Shown: positions 43,642 to 52,836, counted from the stretch's first letter. The stretch: 64,000 nt of DNA from JAJEAD01 sp965221555 (GCA_965221555.1 OZ244895.1:2604001-2668000), one strand, 5' to 3'. Program-made: numbers and translations. The notes: a model not told the origin generated them from the sequence alone.

Positions 43642-45324
43642 CTACAGGACGAGCGCGGCGAGGTAGGCGCCGAGCAGCATCGCCACCGCGGCCACCGCGG
43701 CCCGGGTGGTCCAGGCCCGGCCGAGCGGTCCCGCCGGTTCGTGCGTGATCCGCACCCCCCTCTCCACGCTTCGAAGCAACGCGCGCAGGCGCTTCTGCGC
43801 GGCGGCGTCGAGGGCCCGCAAGGCTGGCGCGATCCGGCGGCAGGCATCGGGCACGAGACGCCGGTACACCCACTCGACGTCGATGTTCACGCTGCGAAGC
43901 TCAGGCGGATAGAGTCCGGAGAAGCGAAGCCAGACGAAGGCAAGGGCGGAGAAGAAGAGCAGTTGCGTCTGGGCGAGCACGTGCGATGCGGTGTATGGCT
44001 CGTAGGAGAACTCGAAGGGCGCCAGGGAGTAGAGCAGCCCGGGCGCGACGCCGATCACGATGCACAGCACCGCCGCCAGCGCCATCGCGAGGAGCATGTT
44101 GGCGGGGGGATCCGTGGTGCGAATGCCGGAGTCGTGCGCGAAGAACGCGAAGAAGGGGATCTTGATGCCGGCGTGGTGAAACACGCCGGCGGAGGCGAAG
44201 AGCAGACCCAGCCACACCCAGGAGTATCCCTCCCCGATCGCCGCCGACATCACCAGGGACTTGCTCACGAACCCGCTGAACAGCGGGAACGCGGAGATCG
44301 AGGCGGCGCCCACGATGCACAGGACGGTGGTCTTCGGCATGCTCTTGTAGAGCCCGCCGAGATCGGAGCCGTTGATGCGCCCGGTCATGTGCAGCACCGC
44401 GCCCATCGACATCATCAGCAGTCCCTTGAAGATCACGTCGTTGAACGCGTGGGCGACCGCGCCCGCGAGCGCCAGAGAGGTGCCGATCCCGATGCCGCAG
44501 ACCATGAACCCGATCTGGTTGATCATGCTGTAGGCGAGAACCCGGCGCAGGTCGTTCTCGATCACCGCGTAGAAGATGGGGAAGCAGGTCATCGCCATCC
44601 CGATGTAGACGAGCGCTTCGGTGCCCGGGAAGCCGCGCGCGAGCGCGTACACCGCGACCTTGGTGGTGAACATGCTGAGATATACGGTGCCGGTCGGCGT
44701 CGCTTCCGGATAGGCGTCAGTCAACCAGTTGTGCACGAAGGGAAAGGCGCACTTGATTCCGAACGCCGCCAGCAGCAGCAGACCCGCGACGCTGTCCGCG
44801 CCGATCCGCTCGAACCCGAGGGAACCCGTCATGCGCAGATAGAAGAGCGCGCCGGCAAGCAGCAGCACTCCGGACAGAATGTGAGTAAGCAGGTAGCGCA
44901 GCCCGGCGCGCAGCGCTCGGGGGCCGCGCCTCGCCCAGATGAGGCATGCGGAGGAGAGCGCCATCAGCTCCCAGAACACGAAGAGCGTCAGCAGGTCACC
45001 GGCAAAGACCGCGCCCAGCGCCGCCCCCGCGTAAACCAGGGCCGCGACGTGTTGCACGCGGTCGCGAACATGCAGGGCGAACACGGCGGCAAGGAAGGCC
45101 GCAAGGTGAAATAGCCACCCGAACATCAGGCTCAGGCCGTCCACCCGCAGGGGCACGAGCACAAGGCCAAGCCACGGGAAGGACCACGACACCCCGTCGT
45201 CGAGCCCGGCGAGCGACACCGCCCCGACGAGCGGCACGCCGAGCAGCAGCACCGCCCGGAACCGGGGGCCGAGCGCGAGCAGGGCGATGGCCCCGACGAA
45301 GAAGGGCAGGAAGGGCGCGGTCAC
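43642..45324 (-). CDS. Mrp-type antiporter subunit, NuoL/MrpD-like (third antiporter-like subunit)
   Basis: A 560-residue polytopic membrane protein of the proton-conducting NADH-quinone-oxidoreductase/Mrp family. It has about 14 helices; WELMALSSACLIW holds the key glutamate, FGIKCAFPFVHNWL the channel lysine, and DAYPEATPTGTVYLS the broken-helix motif. The GTG start at 45324 overlaps the stop of the small membrane gene. It is the last gene of the ten-gene antiporter operon. About 130 C-terminal residues include a hydrophilic stretch before a final helix. It may replace the ND5-like N-terminal part of MrpA. Confidence 0.82.
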   Translation of the reverse strand: MTAPFLPFFVGAIALLALGPRFRAVLLLGVPLVGAVSLAGLDDGVSWSFPWLGLVLVPLRVDGLSLMFGWLFHLAAFLAAVFALHVRDRVQHVAALVYAGAALGAVFAGDLLTLFVFWELMALSSACLIWARRGPRALRAGLRYLLTHILSGVLLLAGALFYLRMTGSLGFERIGADSVAGLLLLAAFGIKCAFPFVHNWLTDAYPEATPTGTVYLSMFTTKVAVYALARGFPGTEALVYIGMAMTCFPIFYAVIENDLRRVLAYSMINQIGFMVCGIGIGTSLALAGAVAHAFNDVIFKGLLMMSMGAVLHMTGRINGSDLGGLYKSMPKTTVLCIVGAASISAFPLFSGFVSKSLVMSAAIGEGYSWVWLGLLFASAGVFHHAGIKIPFFAFFAHDSGIRTTDPPANMLLAMALAAVLCIVIGVAPGLLYSLAPFEFSYEPYTASHVLAQTQLLFFSALAFVWLRFSGLYPPELRSVNIDVEWVYRRLVPDACRRIAPALRALDAAAQKRLRALLRSVERGVRITHEPAGPLGRAWTTRAAVAAVAMLLGAYLAALVL

Positions 45325-45614
45325 GGCTCGTGCGCGCTCCGCTCGGGCGCCGCCGCGCGCTCCCGGGGCGGCTCCTCGTAGTAGTCCTCGCGGCGCATGA
45401 GCACCCGACGCATCTGCTTCGCAACGATCACCAGCACCACGCAGGCGACGAATCCGTAGAGGGCATGGAACGCGAAGGCGCTCTCCCAGGGATGCTCGGC
45501 GTGCCGGTGCACGAACACCTCCAGGGCGACGAGCGCCGCACACAGCGCATAGAAGACCCGTCTCAGGCGTCGCTGGTTGGTGGGCCGATCGAGGAAGCGA
45601 GGAGGCTCGTTCAA
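45321..45614 (-). CDS. Small two-helix membrane protein of the Mrp operon, unknown function
   Basis: A 97-residue protein starting at TTG (45614), which overlaps the stop of the upstream antiporter subunit; its own stop overlaps the next GTG. This double coupling strongly supports expression. Two hydrophobic segments (about 20-38 and 47-66) are separated by a short HRHAEHPWES loop. The ends are charged and the C-terminal 30 residues rich in Glu, Arg and Pro. I do not recognise a family. Its place between two antiporter-like subunits suggests an accessory subunit of the complex. Confidence 0.7.
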   Translation of the reverse strand: MNEPPRFLDRPTNQRRLRRVFYALCAALVALEVFVHRHAEHPWESAFAFHALYGFVACVVLVIVAKQMRRVLMRREDYYEEPPRERAAAPERSAHEP

Positions 45615-47104
45615 CTCGAAGCTCCCTGGGTTGCACCCGCGCCGCCGCCCGACACCAGTGGCTCCAGCACCCGGTGGAGAAGATCGGGGGCGGTGAAGGA
45701 CCAGAGCACGAGCAGCGCGCATATCACGATCGCCGCCGTGCACGGCCACGGCGCTTCCCGGATCGCCCCGTCCGAAGGCGAGGCCGGCGCCCGGCAGAAG
45801 GCGTTCACGCAGATCGGCGCGAGGTAGGCAAAGCTCAGAATCGATCCGATGAGCAGCGCGGCGAGCAGCACCCCCTCCCCCGCTTCCAGGGTGCCGAGGG
45901 CGAGCTGCCACTTGCTCCACATTCCCCCCGCCGGCGGCAGTCCCACTACCCCCAGACTCGCCACCGCGAAGGCGCCCATGGTGATGGGCATGCGCCGACC
46001 GATACCGCCGAGTTCGCTGACCCGGGTCTTGCCGCTCGCGACCAGGATCGCGCCCGCGCAGAAGAAGAGCGTGATCTTCGCGGCGGCGTGCATGACGATG
46101 TGCAGGCCGGCGCCGAGGGTGGCGGGCGCATTGGCCATCAGCGCCCCCAGCGTCACGTAGGAAAGCTGGCTCACCGTCGACCACGCCAGACGCGCCTTGA
46201 GGTTGTCCTGGCGTCCCGCGACGACGGCCGCGATCACGAGGCCGAGCGCGGCCAGGTACATGAGCCACCGGGTCGCCGAGGCCTCTGCGAGCATATCCGG
46301 GCCGAAGATGTACACCGCCACCTTGAGGATCGAGAAGACCCCCGCCTTCACCACCGCGACCGCGTGCAGCAGCGCGCTCACCGGAGTCGGAGCCACCATC
46401 GCCGCGGGCAGCCAGCGGTGCAGCGGCATGATCGCCGCCTTGGCGATCCCGAACACGTAGAGGGCGAGGAGAAGGCCCGCCGCCCCCGGCGAGACCCGTC
46501 CCGCGAGCACCCCGCCCGGCTCGAAGGCGAGCGTGCCGGCGAGACTCTGCGTCCACACGATCGCCGGCAGCAGAAAGGCGATGGAAGCCCCGAGCAGAAG
46601 GAGCGCGTAGACGCGCCCGCCGCGACGCGCCTTGCCGTCTTCATGGTGGGTGACGAGCGGCCAGGTCGCCAGGGTGAGGACTTCGTAGAACACGAACAGC
46701 GTGAACAGGTTGGCGGCGAAGGCGACCCCGGTGGTTGCGGCCAGGGACAGCGCGAAGCACGCGTAGAAGCGGGTCTGGGCGTGCTCGCCGAGCGCCCTCA
46801 TGTACCCCACGGAAAACAACGACGTAGTGATCCACAGGACGCTCGCGAGGGTCGCGAAGAGCAGCCCCAGTGGCTCCACCTCGAAGGCGAGGCGCAACGC
46901 GGGAGAGATGTCGAAAGCCACGAAGAGAGGACGTTCTCCCGCCGCGACCGCCGGCCACATCGACACGGTGGCGGCAAGCAGCGCCAGTCCCGTCGCGAAG
47001 GTCACGCCTTCGCGCAGATTGGGCCGCCTTCGCGCGAGCACGATGGCGAGAGCGCCGACAAGCGGCACTCCCGCGGCGATGATCGGGGCCGCGCTCACCG
47101 CCAT
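45611..47104 (-). CDS. Mrp-type antiporter subunit, NuoN/MrpD-like (second antiporter-like subunit)
   Basis: A 497-residue membrane protein with about 14 helices. FYEVLTLATWPLV contains the conserved transmembrane glutamate, and GIAKAAIMPLHRWLPAAMVAPTPVSALLHAV is the lysine and broken-helix region of the NuoL/M/N family. The ATG at 47104 overlaps the mnhD stop by 10 bases. It is a paralogue of the subunits before and after it and should conduct protons or sodium across the inner membrane. Confidence 0.85.
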   Translation of the reverse strand: MAVSAAPIIAAGVPLVGALAIVLARRRPNLREGVTFATGLALLAATVSMWPAVAAGERPLFVAFDISPALRLAFEVEPLGLLFATLASVLWITTSLFSVGYMRALGEHAQTRFYACFALSLAATTGVAFAANLFTLFVFYEVLTLATWPLVTHHEDGKARRGGRVYALLLLGASIAFLLPAIVWTQSLAGTLAFEPGGVLAGRVSPGAAGLLLALYVFGIAKAAIMPLHRWLPAAMVAPTPVSALLHAVAVVKAGVFSILKVAVYIFGPDMLAEASATRWLMYLAALGLVIAAVVAGRQDNLKARLAWSTVSQLSYVTLGALMANAPATLGAGLHIVMHAAAKITLFFCAGAILVASGKTRVSELGGIGRRMPITMGAFAVASLGVVGLPPAGGMWSKWQLALGTLEAGEGVLLAALLIGSILSFAYLAPICVNAFCRAPASPSDGAIREAPWPCTAAIVICALLVLWSFTAPDLLHRVLEPLVSGGGAGATQGASS

Positions 47105-48606
47105 CGCGCCGCCGATGCCTCGAGGAGCTCGAGCGCGGCCCGTTCCGCCACGCCCAGACTGAGCCCGGTATCGATCCCGAGCCACAGACTCGCGCCCGCG
47201 AGCAGCCAGAGCGCGACCAGCAACCCGGCGGGGGCCTCCTCCATCCGCGGCGCGGGCGGCGCGTCGGCGCGAGGCTTGCGCAGCCAGGCCGCCTCGACGA
47301 TGCGTCCCGCGTAGAGAACGGTGAGCAGGGAGCCGGCGACGATCACCACGACCAGGACCCAGGCGTCGCGCTCGAGCGCCGCTTCGAGGAGGTACCACTT
47401 GCTGATGAAACCGGCGCTACCGGGCACTCCCACGAGTCCCAGACAACCCACCAGCAATCCGGCCAGGGTCAGGGGCATGCGTCGTCCCATCCCCGCGAGC
47501 GCATCCACGCTGAGCGCGCCGGTGCGCAGGACGATGCCACCGAGCGCGAGAAAGATCGCGGTCTTCATCAGGGCATGGTTCATCACGTGCACGAGCGCGG
47601 CGCTCAGGCCCGCGGCGCTCGCAAGCGCCGCGCCGAGCACCATGTATGCGACCTGGGCCACGCTCGACCAGGCGAACATCCGCTTGAGGTCGTTCTGGTA
47701 GAGCGCGGCGACCCCGCCCACGATCACCCCGAGCGCGGCGCAGGGCAGCAGCACCCAGTCCACGGACAGGCGCGCAAAAGCGTAGTCGGCGCCGAACACT
47801 CCGAAGACCACCCGTACGAGTGCGTAGACCGCAACCTTGGTCGAGCTGCCGGCGAGGAACGCGCCCACCACCGATGGCGCACAGGCGTAGGCGCCGGGAA
47901 GCCAGGCATGGAGCGGGAAGAGCGCCATCTTGATCGCGATGCCGATCACGAGAAATGCGAACGCGGACTTGACCGCGGCGCGATCCCCCACCTGCGGAAG
48001 ACGCCCCGCGATGTCCGCCATGTTGAGCGTCCCGGTGGCCGCGTAGAGGAGCCCGATCCCGATGAGCACGAAGGTCGCCCCGACGGTGCCCGCCACGAGG
48101 TAACGAAATGCCGCGAGCTTCGCTCTGCCGCCGGGTCCGAACGCGACCAGCACATACGAGGAGAGCGACGCTATCTCGAGGAACACGAAGAGGTTGAAGA
48201 GATCCCCGGTGATCACGATCCCGGTCATTCCCGCCAGGCTGAGCATCAGCAGCGCGTAGAAGAAGTGCTGACGCTCCGGCCTTACCTCGCGTTCGACACT
48301 CGCGCGGGTCAAAGGAATCACCACCACCGCCACCACGGTGACGATGACGAGGACGAACGCGCTCAGGAAATCGACGCGGTACTCGATGCCCCACGGCGCG
48401 GCCCAGCCCCCGAGCGCGTAGCTCCGCGCTCCCTCCACCGAAGTCTCGGCAAGCAGGAGCGCGGCGATCGCCAGACACGCGAGCGCGCCGAGGGACGCGG
48501 TGGCCTGCGCCACGCGTCCCGACCGCAGAATCACGCACAAGGGGGCGCACAGCAGCGCAACGACCACTTGCAGCGCCGGGAGGTGCCAGGCGAGCGCCGG
48601 GATCAC
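47095..48606 (-). CDS. mnhD: Mrp-type antiporter subunit D (first antiporter-like subunit)
   Basis: A 503-residue polytopic subunit of the multisubunit cation/proton antiporter. FLEIASLSSYVLVAF carries the conserved glutamate, GIAIKMALFPLHAWL the lysine helix and GSSTKVAVYAL a family block. The start is GTG at 48606, overlapping the mnhC stop (GTGA). The order C then D is that of canonical mrp/mnh operons, so this copy is the most likely true MrpD. Confidence 0.9.
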   Translation of the reverse strand: MIPALAWHLPALQVVVALLCAPLCVILRSGRVAQATASLGALACLAIAALLLAETSVEGARSYALGGWAAPWGIEYRVDFLSAFVLVIVTVVAVVVIPLTRASVEREVRPERQHFFYALLMLSLAGMTGIVITGDLFNLFVFLEIASLSSYVLVAFGPGGRAKLAAFRYLVAGTVGATFVLIGIGLLYAATGTLNMADIAGRLPQVGDRAAVKSAFAFLVIGIAIKMALFPLHAWLPGAYACAPSVVGAFLAGSSTKVAVYALVRVVFGVFGADYAFARLSVDWVLLPCAALGVIVGGVAALYQNDLKRMFAWSSVAQVAYMVLGAALASAAGLSAALVHVMNHALMKTAIFLALGGIVLRTGALSVDALAGMGRRMPLTLAGLLVGCLGLVGVPGSAGFISKWYLLEAALERDAWVLVVVIVAGSLLTVLYAGRIVEAAWLRKPRADAPPAPRMEEAPAGLLVALWLLAGASLWLGIDTGLSLGVAERAALELLEASAARWR

Positions 48607-48965
48607 GACCAGGGCGTGCTCGATCCGGCGTCCGCGATCTCCTCCTCCTCCACGGACTGGTAGGCCCGGTGGATCATCACGATGAGGGAGAGGGCGAGCG
48701 CGGTGGTCGCGACTCCCACCACGATGGCGGTCAGGATGAGCACGTGCGGCAGGGGATTCGCATATCGGGTGTATTCGGCGGCGAGGATGGGGGCGGTGCC
48801 TCCGTCGAGCCTGCTCAGGCTGATGTAGAAGACGAACACCGAGGTTTGAAAGAGATTGAGTCCCAGCACCTTCTTGACGAGATTCGAGTTGACCATGACC
48901 ACGTAGAGGCCGGCCACCATCAGAACGACCACCGCGAAGTAGTGATAGCTGCCGAAGAAGGACAC
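48603..48965 (-). CDS. mnhC: Mrp-type antiporter subunit C (NuoK-like)
   Basis: A 120-residue subunit with three predicted helices, homologous to NuoK. The middle KKVLGLNLFQTSVFVFYISL segment and NPLPHVLILTAIVVGVA are characteristic of MnhC/MrpC. It follows mnhB after 9 bases and overlaps mnhD. Confidence 0.92.
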   Translation of the reverse strand: MSFFGSYHYFAVVVLMVAGLYVVMVNSNLVKKVLGLNLFQTSVFVFYISLSRLDGGTAPILAAEYTRYANPLPHVLILTAIVVGVATTALALSLIVMIHRAYQSVEEEEIADAGSSTPWS

Positions 48966-48974
48966 CGGTGCGCC

Positions 48975-49385
48975 TCAGCCGCGAGTGAAGGCGAAAAAGA
49001 GTCCGATCATGACCGCGCTCACCGTCGCCCCCACCCCGAACTCGATGAGCAGGATCCCCAGGTGTTGTCCCGCCAGGGGGTCCGCCAGCAGCGCGTCGTA
49101 GTCGAGATAGACGCCACCGCCGATGAGCGACGCGACTCCCACCAGGGTGAAGAGGAGCACCCCGCCCGCGGCCACCCGCTGCACCAGCTCCGGCGGCGTC
49201 ACGCGCGCGAGGGCATCCACGCCGAAGACGAGCCCATGGAGGATGCAACCGGCGCCGAAGATGACTCCGGCCTGAAAGCCTCCGCCCGGTCCGAAGTCAC
49301 CGTGAAACTGGACATAGAGCGCGAAGAGCAGGATGCAGGGCACGAGCAGCCTCGCGCCTACCCGGACGATCGGATGATCAACCAT
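48975..49385 (-). CDS. mnhB: Mrp-type antiporter subunit B
   Basis: A 136-residue membrane subunit with four helices. HGDFGPGGGFQAGVIFG is the highly conserved MnhB signature. It starts within the last codons of the DUF4040 gene (8-base overlap). Its C-terminus GVGATVSAVMIGLFFAF is a typical last helix. Confidence 0.92.
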   Translation of the reverse strand: MVDHPIVRVGARLLVPCILLFALYVQFHGDFGPGGGFQAGVIFGAGCILHGLVFGVDALARVTPPELVQRVAAGGVLLFTLVGVASLIGGGVYLDYDALLADPLAGQHLGILLIEFGVGATVSAVMIGLFFAFTRG

Positions 49386-49923
49386 CTTCGACCGTCTCGT
49401 TTCGCCGGCGGCGAAAGTGCCCCCCGAGCAGCGCCGCCACTCCCAGCCCCGCGGTGAAGATGACCACCACTTCGCCGAGCGTGTCGTAGCCGCGATAGCT
49501 CGCGAGCACCGCGGTCACCACGTTGGGCACGCCGACCTCCGTCGCGGTCTCGCCCAGATATCTCGGCGCGACGTGATTGTGGGCCGGCGCCGCGGGGTCC
49601 CCCACCGGAGAGAGGTCGCGCAATCCGATGAGGAGGACCGTCGCGAGCGCGAGACAGAGCGCGAGTGGCAGGGCGCGGCGGTGTCTGAGCGCTTTCTCGC
49701 GGCTGCTGGTCGCAGAGAGCGTGGCCAGCATGAGGATGCTCGACGCTCCCGCTCCCACCGCCGCTTCGGTGAAGGCGACGTCCACCGCATCGAGGACCAC
49801 GAAGAGCGCGGCGGCGGAGAGGCTGTAGATCGCGAACAGCATCACCGCCGCGAACAGGTTGCGCAGCACCGCCACCGCCAGCGCCACCGTCACCATGAAG
49901 GCGAGGAGGCCGAGGTTGATCAA
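49378..49923 (-). CDS. MrpA C-terminal-like subunit (MbhD/DUF4040 plus MbhE-like)
   Basis: A 181-residue membrane protein. The N-terminal half, with FAIYSLSAAALFVVLDAVDVAFTEAAVG, is the MbhD/DUF4040 domain; the second half, with NVVTAVLASYRGYDTLGEVVVIFTAGLGV, resembles MbhE or the C-terminal piece of MrpA. In classical Mrp these parts are fused to the end of MrpA; here they stand alone. The start overlaps the mnhG stop by 4 bases. Confidence 0.87.
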   Translation of the reverse strand: MINLGLLAFMVTVALAVAVLRNLFAAVMLFAIYSLSAAALFVVLDAVDVAFTEAAVGAGASSILMLATLSATSSREKALRHRRALPLALCLALATVLLIGLRDLSPVGDPAAPAHNHVAPRYLGETATEVGVPNVVTAVLASYRGYDTLGEVVVIFTAGLGVAALLGGHFRRRRNETVEDG

Positions 49924-50237
49924 CTGCCAGGTGATGGTCCCGGATCCTCCAGGATGGGGCGAACCCCGGCGTGCCGGGCCGCCCGGGCGAGCGCGTGGGA
50001 GGCGATCGGCGCGGTGGCGAGCATGAAGAGCGCGATGAGCACGAGGCGCACCAGCGCGTCGCCCGGTCCCGCGTGCAGCATCAGGCCGCCGACGATCGCC
50101 AGCATGCCGAGCGTTTCCGTCACTCCGGCCGCATGCAGGCGGGTGTAGAAGTCGGGGAAACGCAGCATGCCGATGGTTCCCGCAAGGGTGAACACGATGC
50201 CCGCCCCGAGCAGAAAGTTCGCCAGAACTTCAAGCAT
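49920..50237 (-). CDS. mnhG: Mrp-type antiporter subunit G
   Basis: A 105-residue three-helix subunit. GTIGMLRFPDFYTRLHAAG is the MnhG/PhaG signature. I chose the ATG at 50237 because GGAGGTG precedes it; a GTG three codons earlier is possible. It overlaps the mnhF stop by 8 bases. Confidence 0.92.
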   Translation of the reverse strand: MLEVLANFLLGAGIVFTLAGTIGMLRFPDFYTRLHAAGVTETLGMLAIVGGLMLHAGPGDALVRLVLIALFMLATAPIASHALARAARHAGVRPILEDPGPSPGS

Positions 50238-50517
50238 CCCCGTCACCTCCTCGCGTCGTCCCCCTTCCGAGGTCACCGTAGGCAAAGTACTTGAGCACCG
50301 CAATCACCGCGATGAAATTGATGAGGGCATAGGCGAGCGCGATGTCGAGGAAGTCCGGCCGGCCATCGAGAAAGCCGTACACCGCGATGAGCAGCACCGC
50401 GGCGGCTCCCATGTTGTTCGCGGCGAGGATCCGGTCGTAGAGAGTCGGTCCCCGGAGCGCCCTTACCAGCATCAGCGCCATCGCCAGGATGAGCGCGAAG
50501 GCCGCCGCGGCGATCAT
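50230..50517 (-). CDS. mnhF: Mrp-type antiporter subunit F
   Basis: A 95-residue three-helix subunit. RGPTLYDRILAANNMGAAAVLLIAVYG is the MnhF/PhaF signature. The ATG at 50517 overlaps the mnhE stop. Longer upstream in-frame starts lie inside mnhE and are rejected. Confidence 0.92.
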   Translation of the reverse strand: MIAAAAFALILAMALMLVRALRGPTLYDRILAANNMGAAAVLLIAVYGFLDGRPDFLDIALAYALINFIAVIAVLKYFAYGDLGRGTTRGGDGDA

Positions 50518-50987
50518 GCTTCCAGCTCCTCGACCCGACGCCCCATCTCGCCCCCGGCGAGGGAGTCGGCGCTCTCCCGGGTGAGCGCGTGGACCTCGAC
50601 CTCCGACTCGCCGAGGTGCACCGACACGGTCCCAGGGGTCAGCGTGATCGAGTTGGCGAAGAGGACTCGGCCGACCTCGGTACGTTGCCGTGCGGGAACG
50701 CGCAGCACCACGGGCCGAACCCGCCGTCGCGGACTCAGAGCCAGCCGCGCCACCTCGACGTTCGCGCGCACGATCTGGCCGAACAGCCAGACGCCGTAGC
50801 GCAGGGTGGCAACCGGGCGCAGGCGGAACTCCAGTCGCGCACCATCGGCCTTCGCCATCCGGTGCACGAGCCATGTCACGAAGACGACCGAAGCAAGGCC
50901 AAGGCCAAGAAAGAGCGGGGAACTCTGACCCGAGAGCAGCACCCACACCACCGCGAGCACGCCGGCCAGGACTATCCTTCCCGTCAT
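50514..50987 (-). CDS. mnhE: Mrp-type antiporter subunit E
   Basis: A 157-residue subunit with two N-terminal helices and a cytoplasmic domain. GVWLFGQIVRANVEVARLAL and LFANSITLTPGTVSVHL are conserved MnhE features. It is the first gene of the antiporter operon, transcribed away from rng across a 190-base gap. The full operon order is E-F-G-(DUF4040)-B-C-D-D2-small membrane protein-D3. Confidence 0.92.
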   Translation of the reverse strand: MTGRIVLAGVLAVVWVLLSGQSSPLFLGLGLASVVFVTWLVHRMAKADGARLEFRLRPVATLRYGVWLFGQIVRANVEVARLALSPRRRVRPVVLRVPARQRTEVGRVLFANSITLTPGTVSVHLGESEVEVHALTRESADSLAGGEMGRRVEELEA

Positions 50988-51025
50988 TCGCCTGGTTCCT
51001 CGACACCTTCGCGGTGCGGGCGCGA

Positions 51026-51054
51026 TTGTCCGTACCCACCCTTCGAACTAAACT
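51026..51054 (+). promoter_or_regulatory. Putative sigma70 promoter of rng
   Basis: TTGTCC (51026-51031) and TAAACT (51049-51054) are 17 bases apart in the divergent mnhE/rng gap. Transcription would start near 51061, leaving a leader of about 117 bases. Confidence 0.42.
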
Positions 51055-51177
51055 GCACGGTAGTCGCCCCGGTTGCCCCAAGCAAGCAACTTTACTCGTG
51101 AAATCAGCCAGTTCAAGCACCGCCGGTGCGCCTCGGTCATGCCCACCGCCCGCTCTGGCCCCACTTCACCGACAGCC

Positions 51178-52755
51178 ATGAGCGTCGAGCTTCTGCTCAA
51201 CGTCTCTCCCCGCGAGACCCGGATTGCGGTCGTCGAGAACGGCGTGCTCCAGGAAGTCTTCGTCGAGCGGGCCAATCGGCGCGGGCTCGTGGGCAACATC
51301 TACAAGGGGCGCGTCTGCCGGGTTCTGCCCGGCATGCAGGCCGCCTTCGTCGACATCGGGCTGGAACGCGCGGCCTTTCTGCATGCCTCGGATGTCGCGA
51401 TCCCCAATGGCGCCCGTCCCCCCGAGTTGCCGGCCCCGGACCCACCCGGCAACGGCGCCGACGCGTTCTCGCACGACGCCGCGCCCCCTCGGGCTGCGCA
51501 CCCCGACATCGGCACCCTGTTGCATCAGGACCAGGACATCGTGGTGCAGGTCCTCAAGGACCCGATCGGCGGCAAGGGCGCTCGACTCACGACCCACCTC
51601 TCAATCCCCTCGCGCTATCTGGTGTACATGCCCGGGGGAGGCACGATCGGCATCTCCCAGCGCATCGAAGACCCCGTGGAGAGGGAGCGGCTTCGGTCGA
51701 CGATGTTCGGTCTGATGGACACGGACAAGGGCCGCCTCCCGCCACGGGACCCGAGGATCTCGAACCGTCCGGCGCCTGGCGACGGCTACATCGTGCGCAC
51801 CGCGAGCGAGTCGGCGTCGGAGAGCACTCTCGGCGCCGACATGGACTTTCTCCACCGACTGTGGGAGTCGGTGCGCGAACGGGCGGCGGAGGCGCCGCCA
51901 CGCACCCTCATCCACGAGGACCTGCCGCTCATGATCCGGACCCTGCGCGAGCTGAGCGGCACGGAGATCGAACGCGCCCGGGTCGACTCCAGAACCGCGT
52001 TGCGCAGCATCCTCGAGTTCACCGAACGTTTCATACCCGAAGTGTCGCAACGCATCGAACACTACTCGGGTGAGCGTCCCATCTTCGACCTGTACGGGGT
52101 CGAGGACGAAATCCGCAAGGCGCTCGGGCGCAAGGTGGCATTGAAGTCCGGCGGCCACCTCGTCATCGACCAGACCGAAGCGATGACCACCATCGACGTC
52201 AACACCGGCGGCTATGTCGGATACCGCAACCTCGAGGAAACGATCTTCAAGACCAATCTCGAGGCGACCTCGGCGGTCGCGCGCCAACTGCGCCTGCGCA
52301 ATCTCGGTGGCATCATCATCATCGACTTCATCGACATGGCCACTCCCGAACATCGCCGCCAGGTCCTGCGTTCACTGCAGAAGCTGCTCGAGCGCGATCC
52401 CACCCGGACCCGAATCAGCGAGGTCTCGCCTCTCGGCCTCGTCCAGATGACGAGAAAGCGCACCCGGGAAAGCCTTGAACATCAGCTCTGCGAGCCCTGT
52501 CCGACCTGCGGCGGCCGGGGGTCGATCAAGGCGCCGGATACCGTGTGCTACGAGATTTTCCGCGAGATCGTGCGCGAGGCGCGAGAGTACGACGCGGCGA
52601 AAATGCTGGTGCTGGCCTCCCCCGAAGTCGTCGAGACCCTGATCGACGAGGAGTCCGACGCCTTCGCCGAGCTCGAGAACTTCATCGGGCGGCCCATCAC
52701 CTTGCAGGTGGAGGCGCTGTACTCGCGCGAGCAGTTCGACGTGGTGTTGATGTAG
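51178..52755 (+). CDS. rng: Ribonuclease G
   Basis: A 525-residue endoribonuclease acting on 5S/16S rRNA precursors and mRNAs. The N-terminal S1 domain shows GNIYKGRVCRVLPGMQAAFVDIG. The catalytic metal-binding aspartates are in TTIDVNTGGYVG and IIIDFIDM; CEPCPTCGGRG is the zinc-link motif. The ATG at 51178 aligns with the family start. It is about 35 residues longer than E. coli RNase G through Pro/Asp-rich insertions near residues 80-110 and 185-200. yhdP follows, the usual gammaproteobacterial order. Confidence 0.95.
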   Translation: MSVELLLNVSPRETRIAVVENGVLQEVFVERANRRGLVGNIYKGRVCRVLPGMQAAFVDIGLERAAFLHASDVAIPNGARPPELPAPDPPGNGADAFSHDAAPPRAAHPDIGTLLHQDQDIVVQVLKDPIGGKGARLTTHLSIPSRYLVYMPGGGTIGISQRIEDPVERERLRSTMFGLMDTDKGRLPPRDPRISNRPAPGDGYIVRTASESASESTLGADMDFLHRLWESVRERAAEAPPRTLIHEDLPLMIRTLRELSGTEIERARVDSRTALRSILEFTERFIPEVSQRIEHYSGERPIFDLYGVEDEIRKALGRKVALKSGGHLVIDQTEAMTTIDVNTGGYVGYRNLEETIFKTNLEATSAVARQLRLRNLGGIIIIDFIDMATPEHRRQVLRSLQKLLERDPTRTRISEVSPLGLVQMTRKRTRESLEHQLCEPCPTCGGRGSIKAPDTVCYEIFREIVREAREYDAAKMLVLASPEVVETLIDEESDAFAELENFIGRPITLQVEALYSREQFDVVLM

Positions 52756-52836
52756 GCGACCCCACCCTGCACCCACCCCGACTACGAGTACACACGCATC
52801 GCCCGCTCTGAAGGACAACCGGATCGCCCGGGGGCG

